From NCBI RefSeq assembly GCF_008728515.1, contig NC_044978.1, forward strand, positions 143,515,787 to 143,579,786: DNA of 64,000 bases, given 5' to 3'. The first letter of the stretch is position 1. Every line of letters begins with the position of its first letter. The notes beneath the pieces were generated by a model. That model saw nothing but the letters and a program-made list of their open reading frames with translations, did not search any database and was not told the DNA's origin. Source of the DNA: Papio anubis (lineage: Eukaryota; Chordata; Mammalia; Primates; Cercopithecidae). A program made the translations under genes and the position numbers. Shown here one piece after another: positions 24,640 to 36,125 of this stretch.

Positions 24640-24825
24640 ATAACTGAGTGCTTTTCTATGCGTCAGGGACTATGCTAGGACTTTACACATGCATCATCTG
24701 ATCACTATGTCTATCATTGATCTGAGGAATCCAAAGCTCAAAAAGGTAATAATTCATTTATTTGTGGGTGGCTAATAGAGGAACTAAAATTTTAACCCAG
24801 ATCTTGATGACTACACTATGTTCCA
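24640..24825 (-). repeat. MIR SINE
   Basis: Antisense MIR: 'ataactgagtgcttttctat', 'cagggactatgctagg', 'aatccaaagctcaaaaagg'. Confidence 0.65.
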
Positions 24826-25438
24826 ATCTAAGGAAACCAATTTTTTAAAAAAATGAATCTCTATTTTAGCCATTAGTCTCAGTAATTGATCAGTGGGAAT
24901 CAATATTAGCACTGTGATACAGATGCCAGAAGCTAGAGAACTACATAGATGGATAACAGAAGAGGAGAGATAGGAAGCACAGAGATTTTGAATATAACCT
25001 AATGTACATCTTAAAATTCACGTATCCTAAATAAACATCTGGATATTCAAAGACAGGCCCACTGCTTGATTTAGAAGTTAGAAGCTAATCTGTATAAGGA
25101 AGAATCTAAAGAAAGAGGGGAAAAGGACTGACTGAGATGGGGAAATGGTCTAGAGAAACTCCTCATGATAGAGAACAGCCAATGGAATTTTAGCACAGTG
25201 CTGTCTAATACTAAGTCTTAACTTGGTGCTTTTGCTGTGCTGGCATCCCTTCCCCTAGTCTCCCAACCTTTGGTAACACTCTCTGACACAGAACTGCCTT
25301 TTGATGTTAATGGCATTTTAAGAGAATGAAGAAATGTATAAGGGTGATAATAGCCAGGGTGTGGCAAAAAGGGCTGATCAACAGAAATGAGATCAAGAAT
25401 GGACAGAGAGAATCTACTGAGAGCCAAAAAGCGGAGCA
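24826..25438. other. Anonymous intronic sequence
   Basis: Nothing recognised. Confidence 0.4.
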
Positions 25439-25439
25439 T

Positions 25440-25675
25440 AGATGTTAAGGCTTGGCTTCAGCTCTCAGTCCTGCCATCAATCAACAGTGTGGTTTTAGAG
25501 ATGCGCTCGACCTTTTTATACTTCAGTTTCCTTACCCCTAAAATGGAAATAGTAATAGAATTGGCTCAAAGGAGTGATTGTGAGAATTTATGAGATAATG
25601 TATGCAGAGGGTATAAAAATGCTCAGAACAATTTTTATGGTGCTGGTGTTATAACTATTATTATTGCTATATCGA
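25440..25675 (+). repeat. MIR SINE
   Basis: Sense MIR: 'cttcagtttccttaccccta', 'gattgtgagaatttatgag', 'aaatgctcagaacaattt', ending in ATT repeats. Confidence 0.68.
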
Positions 25676-26485
25676 GGATTATTTTGAGGAATGGTGGGCC
25701 CCTCTCCATTTCATTGGATGGGGAGGACTTGGGTCACTCTATTTGAATACTACATGAAATTAGACCCATTTTGCGAGGCTCAGGAGGCCTACCCTTGTGT
25801 GGCTTTAAGTAGCATTTCTCCATCTTCCACCTTCTCAACCCTACTCACTTCCCCCACCCACACAAACACAGACCCAACCTCTAAATCCTCCCCAAATAAA
25901 TATAGGAGTTTCTAAGGGAACTCACATATGCTTATGAGTGGGATTCTCTCCACAGGCACTCTGAGGCTGCCATATTTCTGCTTCAACTCTGTCTCTCCTT
26001 TCTGATGACAAGATTTCTGCTGAGAAGCCTCCATGACATCTTTGTTAATAAAGGCCCTACTGCTAGTGCCACTGAAAGTGATCTTTTCTTTCCAGATTTC
26101 TCTGCTCCCTATGCATCCTATTATAGGCCACTGTGCAAACCTCCTTTGTGGGGACATTTGCCTGCTGGAATGAATCCTTAGAAGGCCTCACCATCCCACA
26201 GACAAATGGTGCCTCTTGTTCACAGACAGGTCATCATTTTTATACTTGCAAAGTGACTGCTCTTGTGTGACAGCTGGTCATCCTTACATAACCTATGCCC
26301 AATATAATAAGAGAATGCTAAAGACATAGTAAGAAATTATATCCAGAACTCAGATGTTAAGTCCAGGTGTGCAATTTTTGCAACCAAATAAGGTAATATC
26401 TGGAGTTTCAGATGGTACTGTATATATAATTTTTTCTATATATAATGATGCTTACACATCTTTTTAAAAATAAAGAAAAAATCTT
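25676..26485. other. Anonymous intronic sequence
   Basis: Nothing recognised. Confidence 0.35.
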
Positions 26486-26489
26486 TCTA

Positions 26490-26935
26490 GATGGGGAGAA
26501 AGTGCCCCTCCAGGGCTAGGCCAGTTCTTACAGACAGCAAAAGACTAAGCCCAAATCATGCCTTTGATATGCAAACTAAACAATCCAGAGACACATCTCC
26601 TATGTCTGTGATAATGTTCTGCTCTAATTATCCAAGGGCCAGGGATCAGGCAACTAAGGACCACCCCTATAGCACTGAGCCCCAAATTATTCAAACTAGC
26701 CAATCCTAAATTGTTTACCCTCCCTTGCCTTTCCCATGGACACACCAGTAAAGGCTGTGGCCCAATCTCTCCCCTTGCTCCTATCTTCTGCCTCCTGAGC
26801 ACTCTGGTGTGTTTCCATGTGCTTTTGCATGGCAGGGAGTGCCTCCTATCTCTAAAACCTGTGAGTATAACAAACTTTGTTTTCCTGAGCTTCTCTTCCA
26901 TCTTCTTTTGTGGCCACACCAGACTGATTATCCCA
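26490..26935 (+). mobile_element. Retroviral-type LTR, family unassigned
   Basis: Reads like an LTR: a 'tttgatatgcaaactaaac' block, 'attattcaaactagccaatc', and a U5-like end with 'gtgagtataacaaacttt' and 'ggccacaccagactgatt'. The polyadenylation signal is degenerate. Open frames on both strands are within it. Confidence 0.5.
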
Positions 26936-27339
26936 TAAAAAACACAGAACACAGAATAATGCAGTTACTCATATAAAAGTTATGATTAGCCCCTGCCAAC
27001 AGGACCTTACTCTGGGGAGGTAGAAGACCACTGCCTCTAATACCTCTCTCAGGAGGAAATGGACAGACATAAGGAACCAAGCTTCCTAAACATCCTCAGG
27101 TCTGATATTTCCTCGTGTCATCTGCTGGATGAGTATTCTTTATACTTATTTTAGTGAATTCCAAATTCTAAAACATGTTAGTATCAGAGTGCTTTTAATG
27201 TCAAGCCTGGAAACCTGTGCAGGACTATGTCTCCATATGTGCTTCCAAGAGTAGAAGCACTGCCTAATACCCCAACGATTCATGCCATCCCAGGGTGTGT
27301 CACTAATCCTGCTGCACATGCCTGTAACTCTCTACCCAT
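26936..27339. other. Unassigned sequence
   Basis: Nothing recognised. It may be part of the older LTR that follows. Confidence 0.3.
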
Positions 27340-27453
27340 AGGCTTGCTCTCAGCTAGAATTCTGGAGAGTTAATGCCCCCATGAAGTAACCCTTAGCCAG
27401 ATAAGTACTGGAGGATAAATATCCCAGCTTCCTTGCCCCTCTGAAGAGTGTTC
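27340..27453 (+). mobile_element. Older ERVL-like LTR, left part
   Basis: 'ataaatatcccagcttcctt' precedes the insertion point. The same element resumes at 28530. Family not certain. Confidence 0.45.
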
Positions 27454-28529
27454 TATCAGGGGAAACCAGCCCCCAATATTTCAAGTAGGTTCTTTTCTAT
27501 TTTCCTAAATGTTAGCCAGTCTGAGAAATAAAGGGAAAGAGTACAAAAGAGAGAAATTTTAAAGCTGGGTGTCCAGGGGAGACATCACATGTCAGCAGGT
27601 TCCATGATGCCCCCCAAGTTGCAAAACCAGCAAATTTTTTAGTGATTTTCAAAAGGGGAGGGAGAGTATGAATAGGGTGTGGGTCACAGCGATCACATGC
27701 TTTAAGGGCAACAAAAGATCACAAGACAGGAGGTCAGGGTGAGATCACAAGGTCAGGAAGAAGCTAGAATCACTAAGGAACTTCCATGTCCTGCTGTGTA
27801 CACATTGTCATTGATAAGCATTTTAACACGGTTCAAGAGAAAAGAACCAGTCTGACTAGAACTTGCCAGGCCGCAATTTCCTAATCCTAGCAAGCCTGGG
27901 GGAGTTGCATGAGACTAGGGCATGTTTCATCCCTATCTACATCTGCATAAAGGCAGACACTCGTAGGGCGGCCATTTTAGATGCCCCACCCTGAGAATGC
28001 ATTCTTTTCCTAGGGCTGTTAATTATTAATATTCCTTACTGGGGAAAAAATTCAGTGATATTTCTCTTACCCATTTTCAGTAATAAGAGAAATACGGCTC
28101 TGTCCTGCCCGGCCCAGAGGCAGCCAGACTTTAAGGTTATCTCCCTTGTTCCCACAACATCACTGTTATCCTGTTCTTTTTTCAAGGTGCCCAGATTTCA
28201 TATTGTTTAAACACATGCTCTACAAACAATTTGTGCAGCTAATGCAATCATCACAGGGTCCTGAGGCGATATACATCCTCAGTTTATGAAGATGATGGGA
28301 TTAAGAGATTAAAGACGGGCATAGGAAATCACAAGAGTATTGATTGGAGAAGTGATAAATGTCCATGAAATCTTCACAATTTATGTTCAGAGATTGCAGT
28401 AAAGACAGGTGTAAGAAATTATGAAAGTATTAATTTGGGGAACTAATAAATGTCCATGAAAACAATTTATGTTCTTCTGCCATGGCTTCAGCCAGTCCTT
28501 CCGTTCGGGGTCCCTGACTTCCTGCAACA
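27454..28529 (-). mobile_element. ERVK-type solo LTR (LTR13/HML-4-like), 1,076 bp
   Basis: On the minus strand it starts TGTTGCAGGAAGTCAGGGAC, near the usual HERV-K-type LTR start, and ends in TA where CA is expected. GTGTTC flanks it at 27448-27453 and 28530-28535, an exact 6-bp target duplication as ERVK makes. Internal imperfect duplication of a 'aaatgtccatgaaa' block (28360-28470) is a known trait of this LTR type. No internal viral genes, so it is a solo LTR left by recombination. The subfamily name is from memory and less certain than the class. Confidence 0.8.
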
Positions 28530-28725
28530 GTGTTCTATATAGGATTGAGCTCTAGCTGTCTAGAACAGGAACTTGTTTAAGCTCGATCAAATTTGGTTTT
28601 CTTTTATTGATTTTCTTCCCTTCTCTGCTCAATCCCCACTCTCCTACAGGGGCTTCCTGAGATCACTTCCCAAATAAATTGCCTGCACACAAGTTCTTGT
28701 CTAGGGAACTCAACCTAAAACATTT
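28530..28725 (+). mobile_element. Older ERVL-like LTR, right part
   Basis: 'cccaaataaattgcctgcac' and 'acaagttcttgtctagggaa' then 'ctcaacctaaaac' form a polyadenylation signal and U5-like end. The same ending occurs at 50630-50695. Confidence 0.5.
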
Positions 28726-29545
28726 ACCCTTAATGGGGAAAATTTCTCTCCCCACTTTCCTACTCCCCACATTTTTACTCTATTTTCTGTTCTTGAATTT
28801 CAAATCAAGGTTATCTTGGGTCTCCAAGGCTTTCCAAAGATCTTAGCTGAATGACTTTTTTTTCTGTTTTCTTGCAGTTCTCTCTTTCTTAGGTCCAGAC
28901 ATTTAAATCATCTTATTCTATCGCTGTTGTTTCCCATATGTTTATCTGTCTCTCCCAGGTAACAAGTAAAGAAGTTGGGTTAAAAAACTGAATTTTAAAC
29001 ACCTTTTTACTTCCCCAACATGCCTAGTGAAAAGTTTAGCATTTTAAACATCTACTAAAAATCTGTTCGTAAATTTATAGCAAATTTATAGTCTAGGTTA
29101 CACATTGTCAGGTGCCATTCTCAGAGGGATTTCTGTGAGATCTCTAGAAGCATGGTTCTGGCAGGGGAGTAAGCATGCTCTCTCCTTGAATTTGGCCTTG
29201 TTAACTAACTTTTGGTAGCATCATCTCCAGCACTTGTCTTCCATATTTGGTTTCCCCTTAGATATTTTAATCATGGTTCTCAGCCCCAGCCCCAGCCCCA
29301 GCATGCTGAAACAGTTTGTCACAATGTATTTCGTGCAAAACTACCAGCTGCTTTATCCCTTCCCTAGAAACTAAACTAGGCCATCCCTGAATCCTGTGGG
29401 ATGGCTGAGAACTAACAAATGTTCTTTAAGAGGTCCCATTTGATCCTAGATAATGTCAATGGTGGCATATGGGCAAAGATAAATAAAAGGTCTCAGAATA
29501 ATAATAATAATGATTTGGGTGATGGTTGGTTTTATTTTCTGTCTC
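28726..29545. other. Anonymous intronic sequence
   Basis: Only a short (CAGCCC)n run at 29281-29302 stands out. Confidence 0.4.
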
Positions 29546-29549
29546 CCTT

Positions 29550-29670
29550 GTAACTCCAAATCTCATAGTCTACAACAATCAGTTTTTCATTCCCTGCACT
29601 GTAAGCTGTGTTGCACAACTTAGTAGATGCTCAATATGCATAAATTGAATTCATGAATCAATGAAAAATA
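29550..29670 (+). repeat. L2 3' end
   Basis: 'cactgtaagctgtgttgcac', 'acttagtagatgctcaatat', 'gaattcatgaatcaatga'. Confidence 0.55.
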
Positions 29671-30100
29671 AGTAACTCCAGGAGAAATGAAAAGAAAACC
29701 ATGGAAAACCAATATGCTATTTGGGAACTGATTTTTCTGATGGATGATTGAAAACATCTTCAACCACAATTTAAAAGTTTGTTAATGAAAGACATCTTCA
29801 ACCACAAGCTTAGCTATCATCCCCAATTAGAGCATAAATCAGCTACAGGTTTTGGTGTCAAATACGATCTGCAACTAACAGAAACTTACAATTTCATATA
29901 AAAATCCAATGTGAAATATGTGTAATGTTAGTTTTGAAAAGTAAAATTGTACAGCACAATGCAACTAAGCATTCAAATGTAACAGAAAAGTCCACATTAT
30001 CATGAAGTCAAGGGACTGCTTTCCAAAAGTTGGGAAAAAAACAGTATTCCCAAATCTGTGAATGGTAAGTTTTAAAATTATAAGCTGGGTGATACCAGCT
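29671..30100. other. Anonymous intronic sequence
   Basis: Contains 'acatcttcaaccacaa' twice, at 29753 and 29791. Otherwise nothing. Confidence 0.35.
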
Positions 30101-30104
30101 CCAT

Positions 30105-30250
30105 GGTTCATTTATTTAAGTCCAACTTAAATAAAGTTATTGTCCCTCTGCTATATGCCAGGCACCATTCTGTGCACTGGTGATACACAAGTAAATAAAA
30201 CAGACCAAAAAATAATTTCTGCTCATATGGAGCCAACATTCTCATTTACA
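30105..30250 (-). repeat. L2-type 3' fragment, antisense
   Basis: 'tgctatatgccaggcaccat', 'cactggtgatacacaagtaa', 'tcatatggagccaacattct'. Confidence 0.6.
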
Positions 30251-31740
30251 CTTTAAGTATTTTTACCTGTATTCACCCAGAGTTGAACAAAAAAAAAAGA
30301 AAAAGAAAAAGAAAGGAACATCACAATAAGCTTGTCTCCTAGAACTACCAAACTCCACTTGGTACTGTTAGGATTGCTTGAGTTTATGAAATCCTACAAC
30401 ATAGCACAGTCACTCAGAATCACTGTGCACTCACTAACAGCAATGTGACAGCTAGTAGGAAACATATGAGTCAAGTATCTTCAAGTGGAAAATGTCAAAA
30501 GGTTAGAACTCATTGGAAACAAACTTTTTTTCTCAAGGAGCTTAGAAATGTTCAGTAAAAGTAGTTTTTTCCATGGCAGTATTTAATGAAGTCATTAATG
30601 ATCCAGAGTTATCTGAACTTCCCCCACCCAGACTCCTTCTACACTGAAGTTCTCACTCATTTACTTCCAGGAAGTGTCCAACTAGACCTTATGTCTGATC
30701 TATGGAGCTGGTAAAATGGCTGGTGGGATTAATTGAATCAGCTGTCTTTCAAGACAACATGACTTTCTCCATATTCTGCCCCTATCAGAGTAATTTCTCT
30801 CCATGTCACTCTATCTTTCCAGCTCATTAAGTCCCCTGCAAAGATGGTGGAAGGGTAAAAGTCCAAGTGATTCTGTTTCATCTGTAACTGTGAAGAAGGA
30901 AATAGACTGTAACATTTTTACATGGATTTAGTGTATTTTTTGAAGACAGTTATATCTGAGAATATCATTCTGAGAAGGTCATTAAGAAAATTGCTGAAAT
31001 AAATGCAATGATAACCAAATTGCTGGAAAAAAAGAGCAGGCAACTGAAATTAGCAATATTTGGTTAATTGGGCTGCTGCAATTTATTCTTAAAATGAACC
31101 TTTCATTCAGAATCCTGATGTACTTTGTAAAATGCCTCACTTCTTATTTGCTTGTAGGATTGAATTATTTCAAGTTTTTTACATTCTTTGAGTAATACAA
31201 ACATGAAGTGCCTTCAGTTGTTGGAACATCCTACTTCCATTGGCAATTTGCCCTTAATAATGCCCCCCAACCAATTCCTCACCAACTCTCTCCTCTCCAT
31301 TAAATTTCCTTCCACCTTCCAAACACATGTAATCTTGGTCCTAAAGGGGCATCCAACCTTTACACCCAAGGATCACAGGATCTGTACCTACTTGACATAT
31401 AAGGACCTATGTGCTCCTTAAATGTACTCAGACATCTTCTCATGCTTCTAGAAACACCTCACAAGCTTTTCTTTTTTCTCTCTTTCATGCTTAGGGCCAA
31501 TGCATACATTGGTATATAATATAACCATTATCTGCAAACAAATTGCAGAAAGCAACTAAAGGTTTCTGCTAACAAATACATATTGTTTACAGGGAAATGG
31601 TAGAATTTAGATATTTCAATAAACTTGCCAAAGTCTTGGGAAGCCTGTCAGTGTTTAGACTTCCCTGACGCCAGATATAATAAGGCACCTTACTCCTGCC
31701 CTTACTTGTTACCTCCATCCTGCATTCTCAATCTCCTTTC
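30251..31740. other. Anonymous intronic sequence
   Basis: An A-rich GAAAAA patch lies at 30288-30318. The 77-codon frame at 31188 has no recognised domain. Nothing else. Confidence 0.4.
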
Positions 31741-31744
31741 CTTT

Positions 31745-31980
31745 TGAAAGTTTGCTTTAGAGCATTTATTTACTTGATGGTACATTATGTATTTATTAAT
31801 GATATTTGGTTGATTAGTATTTGCCTCTAATTAGGAAGTAAGCTCCAGGAGGGCAGGCAGGAACACTGGATAGTTTCTGCTGCATACACAGCACCCAGAA
31901 ACATACTTGGCATTCATAGCAGGTCTTCCAAACATTTTTGTTAAGTAAATGAAGGAAGTAAAGAAGAAAGGGAGAGAGGC
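31745..31980 (+). repeat. L2 3' end
   Basis: 'gtaagctccaggagggcagg', 'catacacagcacccagaaac', 'acttggcattcatagcagg', 'tttttgttaagtaaatgaag'. Confidence 0.68.
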
Positions 31981-31989
31981 AAATTGTGA

Positions 31990-32150
31990 TTAGAAAATTG
32001 ATTTTGGAATTAGAAAGTACTGAGCTGCAACATAGTTTCATTGCTTCTTAAATGTAGAACTTTGGGCAGATTAAGTAAATTTTCTGAGCCTCTGCTTTCT
32101 TATCTGTGAAATGAAATTAACTTTCCCTCTCCTGCACAGATACTTTGAGT
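31990..32150 (+). repeat. MIR SINE
   Basis: 'actttgggcagattaagtaa', 'gagcctctgctttcttatct', 'gtgaaatgaaatta'. Confidence 0.65.
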
Positions 32151-34436
32151 GTAAGTGTGACAATAGAGGTAAAATCATCAATCATCATTCCAGGTACCTT
32201 ATACACACATCTACATGCATACAAACATACACAGATATGTGTGTTTATTATACAATCCAAGCATTGTTTCACATATATAAATCTGAAAGTATCATAACTG
32301 TGTAAAAGTAAACCAGTAGTTAATGAGCGCTTGTCAAATTTGAAAGTGAATTGTAAGACCCAATTCATGTACGTAGGGTCTACGATGAGTTAGGATTCCT
32401 CTCAGGCATCTCCCAAGCATCAAAGCCTCTCCCTTCATTGTAGCATCTTGCTGTCTATTGCTTTTTCTACTTTAGATCAGCTAGGGAATTGCTTGTCAAC
32501 TTTAGTATCACAATCAGTTGTGCAATTTGTGGCAGGCGATTTATTACCAATAACTGAAATGATGTTAGTGAGTGCTTTACTTTTTAATATAAAATAGAGG
32601 GAATCCAAGGTTATCTCCATAATCACTTCCTGCTCCCTCACCAGCATCTTGAAACTTCCCCCTGAGTAAAAGGGAATGGAGTGAAAGTACCACCCCAGAA
32701 GCTATGCATCACCTTCAGTGCTACCCATGAAATGTTGCTTGGCAAGTGAGCAATATCTATCATGTGTGTCTCTGAAGAAAAAAAAAAAGAGGCATGCTGA
32801 AGCGTCCTTGGAGATTTTTTGAGGATCTGGTTTTTGTGGGAATACTGTGTGTGCTTCTCCTTACCCGGTGACAGATGGAGGCATAGAAGCATGGGGCGAG
32901 GCTAGGAAGAAAAGGAATTAAATTGTTAACTTGGATGTGGCCCAGGACACATTTTAAAGTCAAATTACAATTATGCTATTTGTGTAAGTGTGAGGTAAAA
33001 ATAACATTTCTGTACACAAAAAGCAAAGATCAAGGTAAACATTTGGATAAATAGTCCATGTTTTAATTGGCAAAGTTACCTACTCTAATAGAAGATATAT
33101 TTTTTTTGCATGCATATTAGGATAATGAGAGATTTGCTTATTGGCCCTGGAATGGACTACTGAGATTGTAAGCCAAGAACATAAGCACATAAGCTATCTA
33201 ATAATTGTGGGTCAACAGCCTCTCTTGGGTTTATTAAGAAACAAATAAGCTCAGCTATCACATATCCTACTGCTATTATGCAGCTTACATGAGCAGAAGG
33301 TAAGGGGGACAGAGGACCATTGAGTAGGCAGTTGTTAGCCTATGAAGGCAGGGCTATCTCTTATCCACTCCTCCCTCCCTTATGGAGGGGTGAATAAGAA
33401 GACTCCTCTACTGAGCCCAAGCCAGGAGAAGTCCAAGAGAATCACTCATCAAGATTGAGAGATGTCTGTGAGAAAGCAGACTAATGTCAGGTTTGGGGTT
33501 GACAGTTCATTTATGCAATCATTGTGCTGATCTGATGTCAGTGACTATTTTGAACAAGGAAAACAGAAGTGGAGAGAGCTGGCAGAGTGACGGAAGGCAC
33601 AGTGAAGTCCCCTACTTCTCTACTATTTAGCACTGTGAAGCCAGAGGAGGATCCCGTAGGTGAAGTGAGTACCACAGACGCATCTTGCTGGCACCACATC
33701 CAAGAAGATTGGTCTTTAGGTAAGAAAATTCCAGCAGCAAGAGGCCATGAAGGGGTATCTAGCATGGAGGTTATAACTGATAACAAAAGACAGCAAGGTG
33801 GAATAGATTTCCCATATTTGCAAGCCATCTAGAAGGATGCCTCAAGATCTCACTGGTGCCACCATTGCTGCTCCCTCAAAACTGGGTAACAGGAGCCACT
33901 ACCTTTAATCTACTCTCTAGAGGACTTCATTCTTACCCTCCTGGGAGACAAGGGGACATACATATCTGAAACCTGCATCTTCTTTTAAATCATGTGCTAA
34001 GTACCCAGCACTGCAGAATCATCTCTCCAGACAGCCCCAAGCCTGCTTCCAGATCCTCCCGGGCTTCTTCCTGGGTCTGTTCTCTTGAGAAGCGCAAATT
34101 TCATACTCAAAGAGTGGCCAAGTGAGAGCTGTTTGCAGCTGATGGCAGGAGGTAAGAAGCTTGAAAATGTCAGCTAGGATGACCACACATAGGTGTATGA
34201 GGTCACTGTTAGTCTGAGACAGACCTAGGGCTAGAGAGAGAAGGACAGAAGGCCTTGGGCCACAGACAGACAAGGAAGCAGAGGCAGTGACAGTGTATCC
34301 CATGCCACCATGCTAACATAACAAAATTCCAAGAAGTTCAAGAAGTCTAAACTCCAACCTGACTTTGCAGATCATTATGAATATATATCTGTCAAAATAA
34401 GGGCATGGAATATATTTTATTCAGTACTTTGTTACC
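32151..34436. other. Anonymous intronic sequence, 2.3 kb
   Basis: No repeat family or gene recognised. The frames at 33538-33832 overlap on both strands and look random. Confidence 0.4.
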
Positions 34437-34450
34437 TTGATTTATAACTT

Positions 34451-34747
34451 TTTTTTTTTTTTTTTTTGAGACAGAGTCTGGCTCTGTCGCCCAGGCTGGA
34501 GTGCAGTGGCGCAATCTCAGTTCACTGCAAGCTAGGCCTCCTGGGTTCACGCCATTCTCCTGCCTCAGCCTCCAGAGTAGCTGGGACTACAGGCGCCCGT
34601 AACCACACCCGGCTAATTTTTCTGTATTTTTAGTAGAGATGGGGTTTCACTGTGTTAGCCAGGACAGTCTCAATCTCCTGACCTTGTGATCTGCCCACCT
34701 CGATCTCCCAAAGTGCTGGGATTACAGGCGTGAGCCACCGCGCCCGG
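34451..34747 (-). mobile_element. AluY-like SINE, full length
   Basis: Complete antisense Alu from a T-rich tail to 'gcgcccgg'. Perfect 14-bp target duplication TTGATTTATAACTT at 34437-34450 and 34748-34761. Confidence 0.97.
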
Positions 34748-34761
34748 TTGATTTATAACTT

Positions 34762-35070
34762 CTTATATTTTGACAGAAGAAATCTAGACCTCCACGTGTA
34801 CTCATACCCCAGGCCTAACAGGTGTTGGAGCAGGCAACAGAGAGAAATCTGTGGCCACCAACCAGTGCTAGACAAGTGATAAACAATAAACACTGTCACT
34901 TCCAATTACTTTTCTCCTTTCTGCAACACAGGCGTGGGGACCTAGGAAGGGGAGGAGGATGAGGAAAAGGAAGGTAGGCAGCACGTTCCAGGAGCAAGGC
35001 ACAGTCCCTCCTCTCTCTTAGTTCTTCCAGCCCTAAGTCAAAGGTTGAATGGTATCAGAGAATGAATGGG
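34762..35070. other. Anonymous sequence between two Alus
   Basis: Nothing recognised. Confidence 0.35.
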
Positions 35071-35390
35071 GGTTTTTTGTTTTGTTTTGTTTTGTTTGTT
35101 TGTTTTGAGATGGAGTCGTGCTCTGTCATCAGGCTGGAGTGCAGTGGCACAACCTCAACTCACTGCAACCTCCGCCTCCCGGGTTCAAGCGATTCTCCTG
35201 CCTCAGCCCCCAACTAGCTGGGACTAAAGGCATGCATCACGATGCCCAGCTAATTTTTTGGTATTTTTAGTAGAGACAGGGTTTCACCATATTGGCCAGA
35301 ATGTTCTCGATCTGTTGACCTCATGATCTTCCCGCCTTGGGCTCCCAAAGTGCTGGGATTACAGGTGTGAACCACCATGTCCAGCAGGCC
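35071..35390 (-). mobile_element. AluS-type SINE, full length
   Basis: Antisense Alu with a (TTTTG)n tail. Flanks AGAATGAATG (35059-35068) and AGAATAAATG (35392-35401) match at 9 of 10 bases. Confidence 0.95.
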
Positions 35391-35571
35391 AAGAATAAAT
35401 GTTTTAGAGGTAGAACATTCTGGTATCATTATGGAATTTGTCTGAGATGTTGACAACGTTTTTTAAAAAGAGATTGGATAAGACATATTTAAATATGGTG
35501 ATCTGAAAAAAATAAAACCACTCATTTTTTAAATCTCACCAAATTCAAGCTACTTAATAAACTGTTTAGAG

Positions 35572-35640
35572 ATGGACTGAGTGCATACACTCAGGTATAT
35601 CTGTGATACCTGTACAGGGTGTATCCCATACTCAGTCCAT
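35572..35640. repeat. 69-nt imperfect hairpin
   Basis: ATGGACTGAGT (35572-35582) pairs perfectly with ACTCAGTCCAT (35630-35640). Inside, ATACAC (35585-35590) pairs with GTGTAT (35619-35624), and AGGTAT (35593-35598) pairs with ATACCT (35606-35611) around a 7-nt loop. I do not recognise it as a known repeat or RNA. Stem size resembles a microRNA precursor, but expression is unknown. Confidence 0.6.
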
Positions 35641-35783
35641 GAATTCTAACTAGAGAATTATTCAACATCTCCCATCATAGTATTTCCTGCAGTTGGATAT
35701 TTAGTAACCAGAAGCATGATGCAGTTCTGAATTTCCAAATTTAGAAAATTCTTAGAGAAAAAAGGAAAATCTAGAAATGCATG

Positions 35784-36125
35784 TGTCTTAGACCATTTGG
35801 GCGGCTATAACAAAATACCATAAATGGGGTGGCTTATAAATAACAGAAATTTATATCTCCAAGTTCTAGAGGCTGAGAAGTCCAAGATCAAGGTGCCAGC
35901 ACATTCCATGTGTGGTGAGGGACCGTTCCTCATAGAGGTGCCTTCTCGCTGTATCCTCACATAGTAGAAGCTCCCTTGCTCCTATATAGTGAGAAAACAA
36001 ATCCCATTTATGATGACTCCACCCTCAGGACCTTGTTACCTCCCAAAAGCCAACCCTAATGCCATCATCTTGGAGGTTAGGATTTCAACATATGAATTTT
36101 AAAGGGACACATTCAGACCATTGCA
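35784..36125 (-). mobile_element. MST-type MaLR LTR, antisense
   Basis: 'gggcggctataacaaaatac', 'aggctgagaagtccaagatc', 'gaggttaggatttcaacata', ending 'cattcagaccattgca'. Confidence 0.87.

Noticed and set aside
28360..28470. Tandem-like duplication inside the ERVK LTR as a novel repeat
   Set aside because: The repeated 'aaatgtccatgaaa' block is, to my knowledge, a normal feature of this LTR type.
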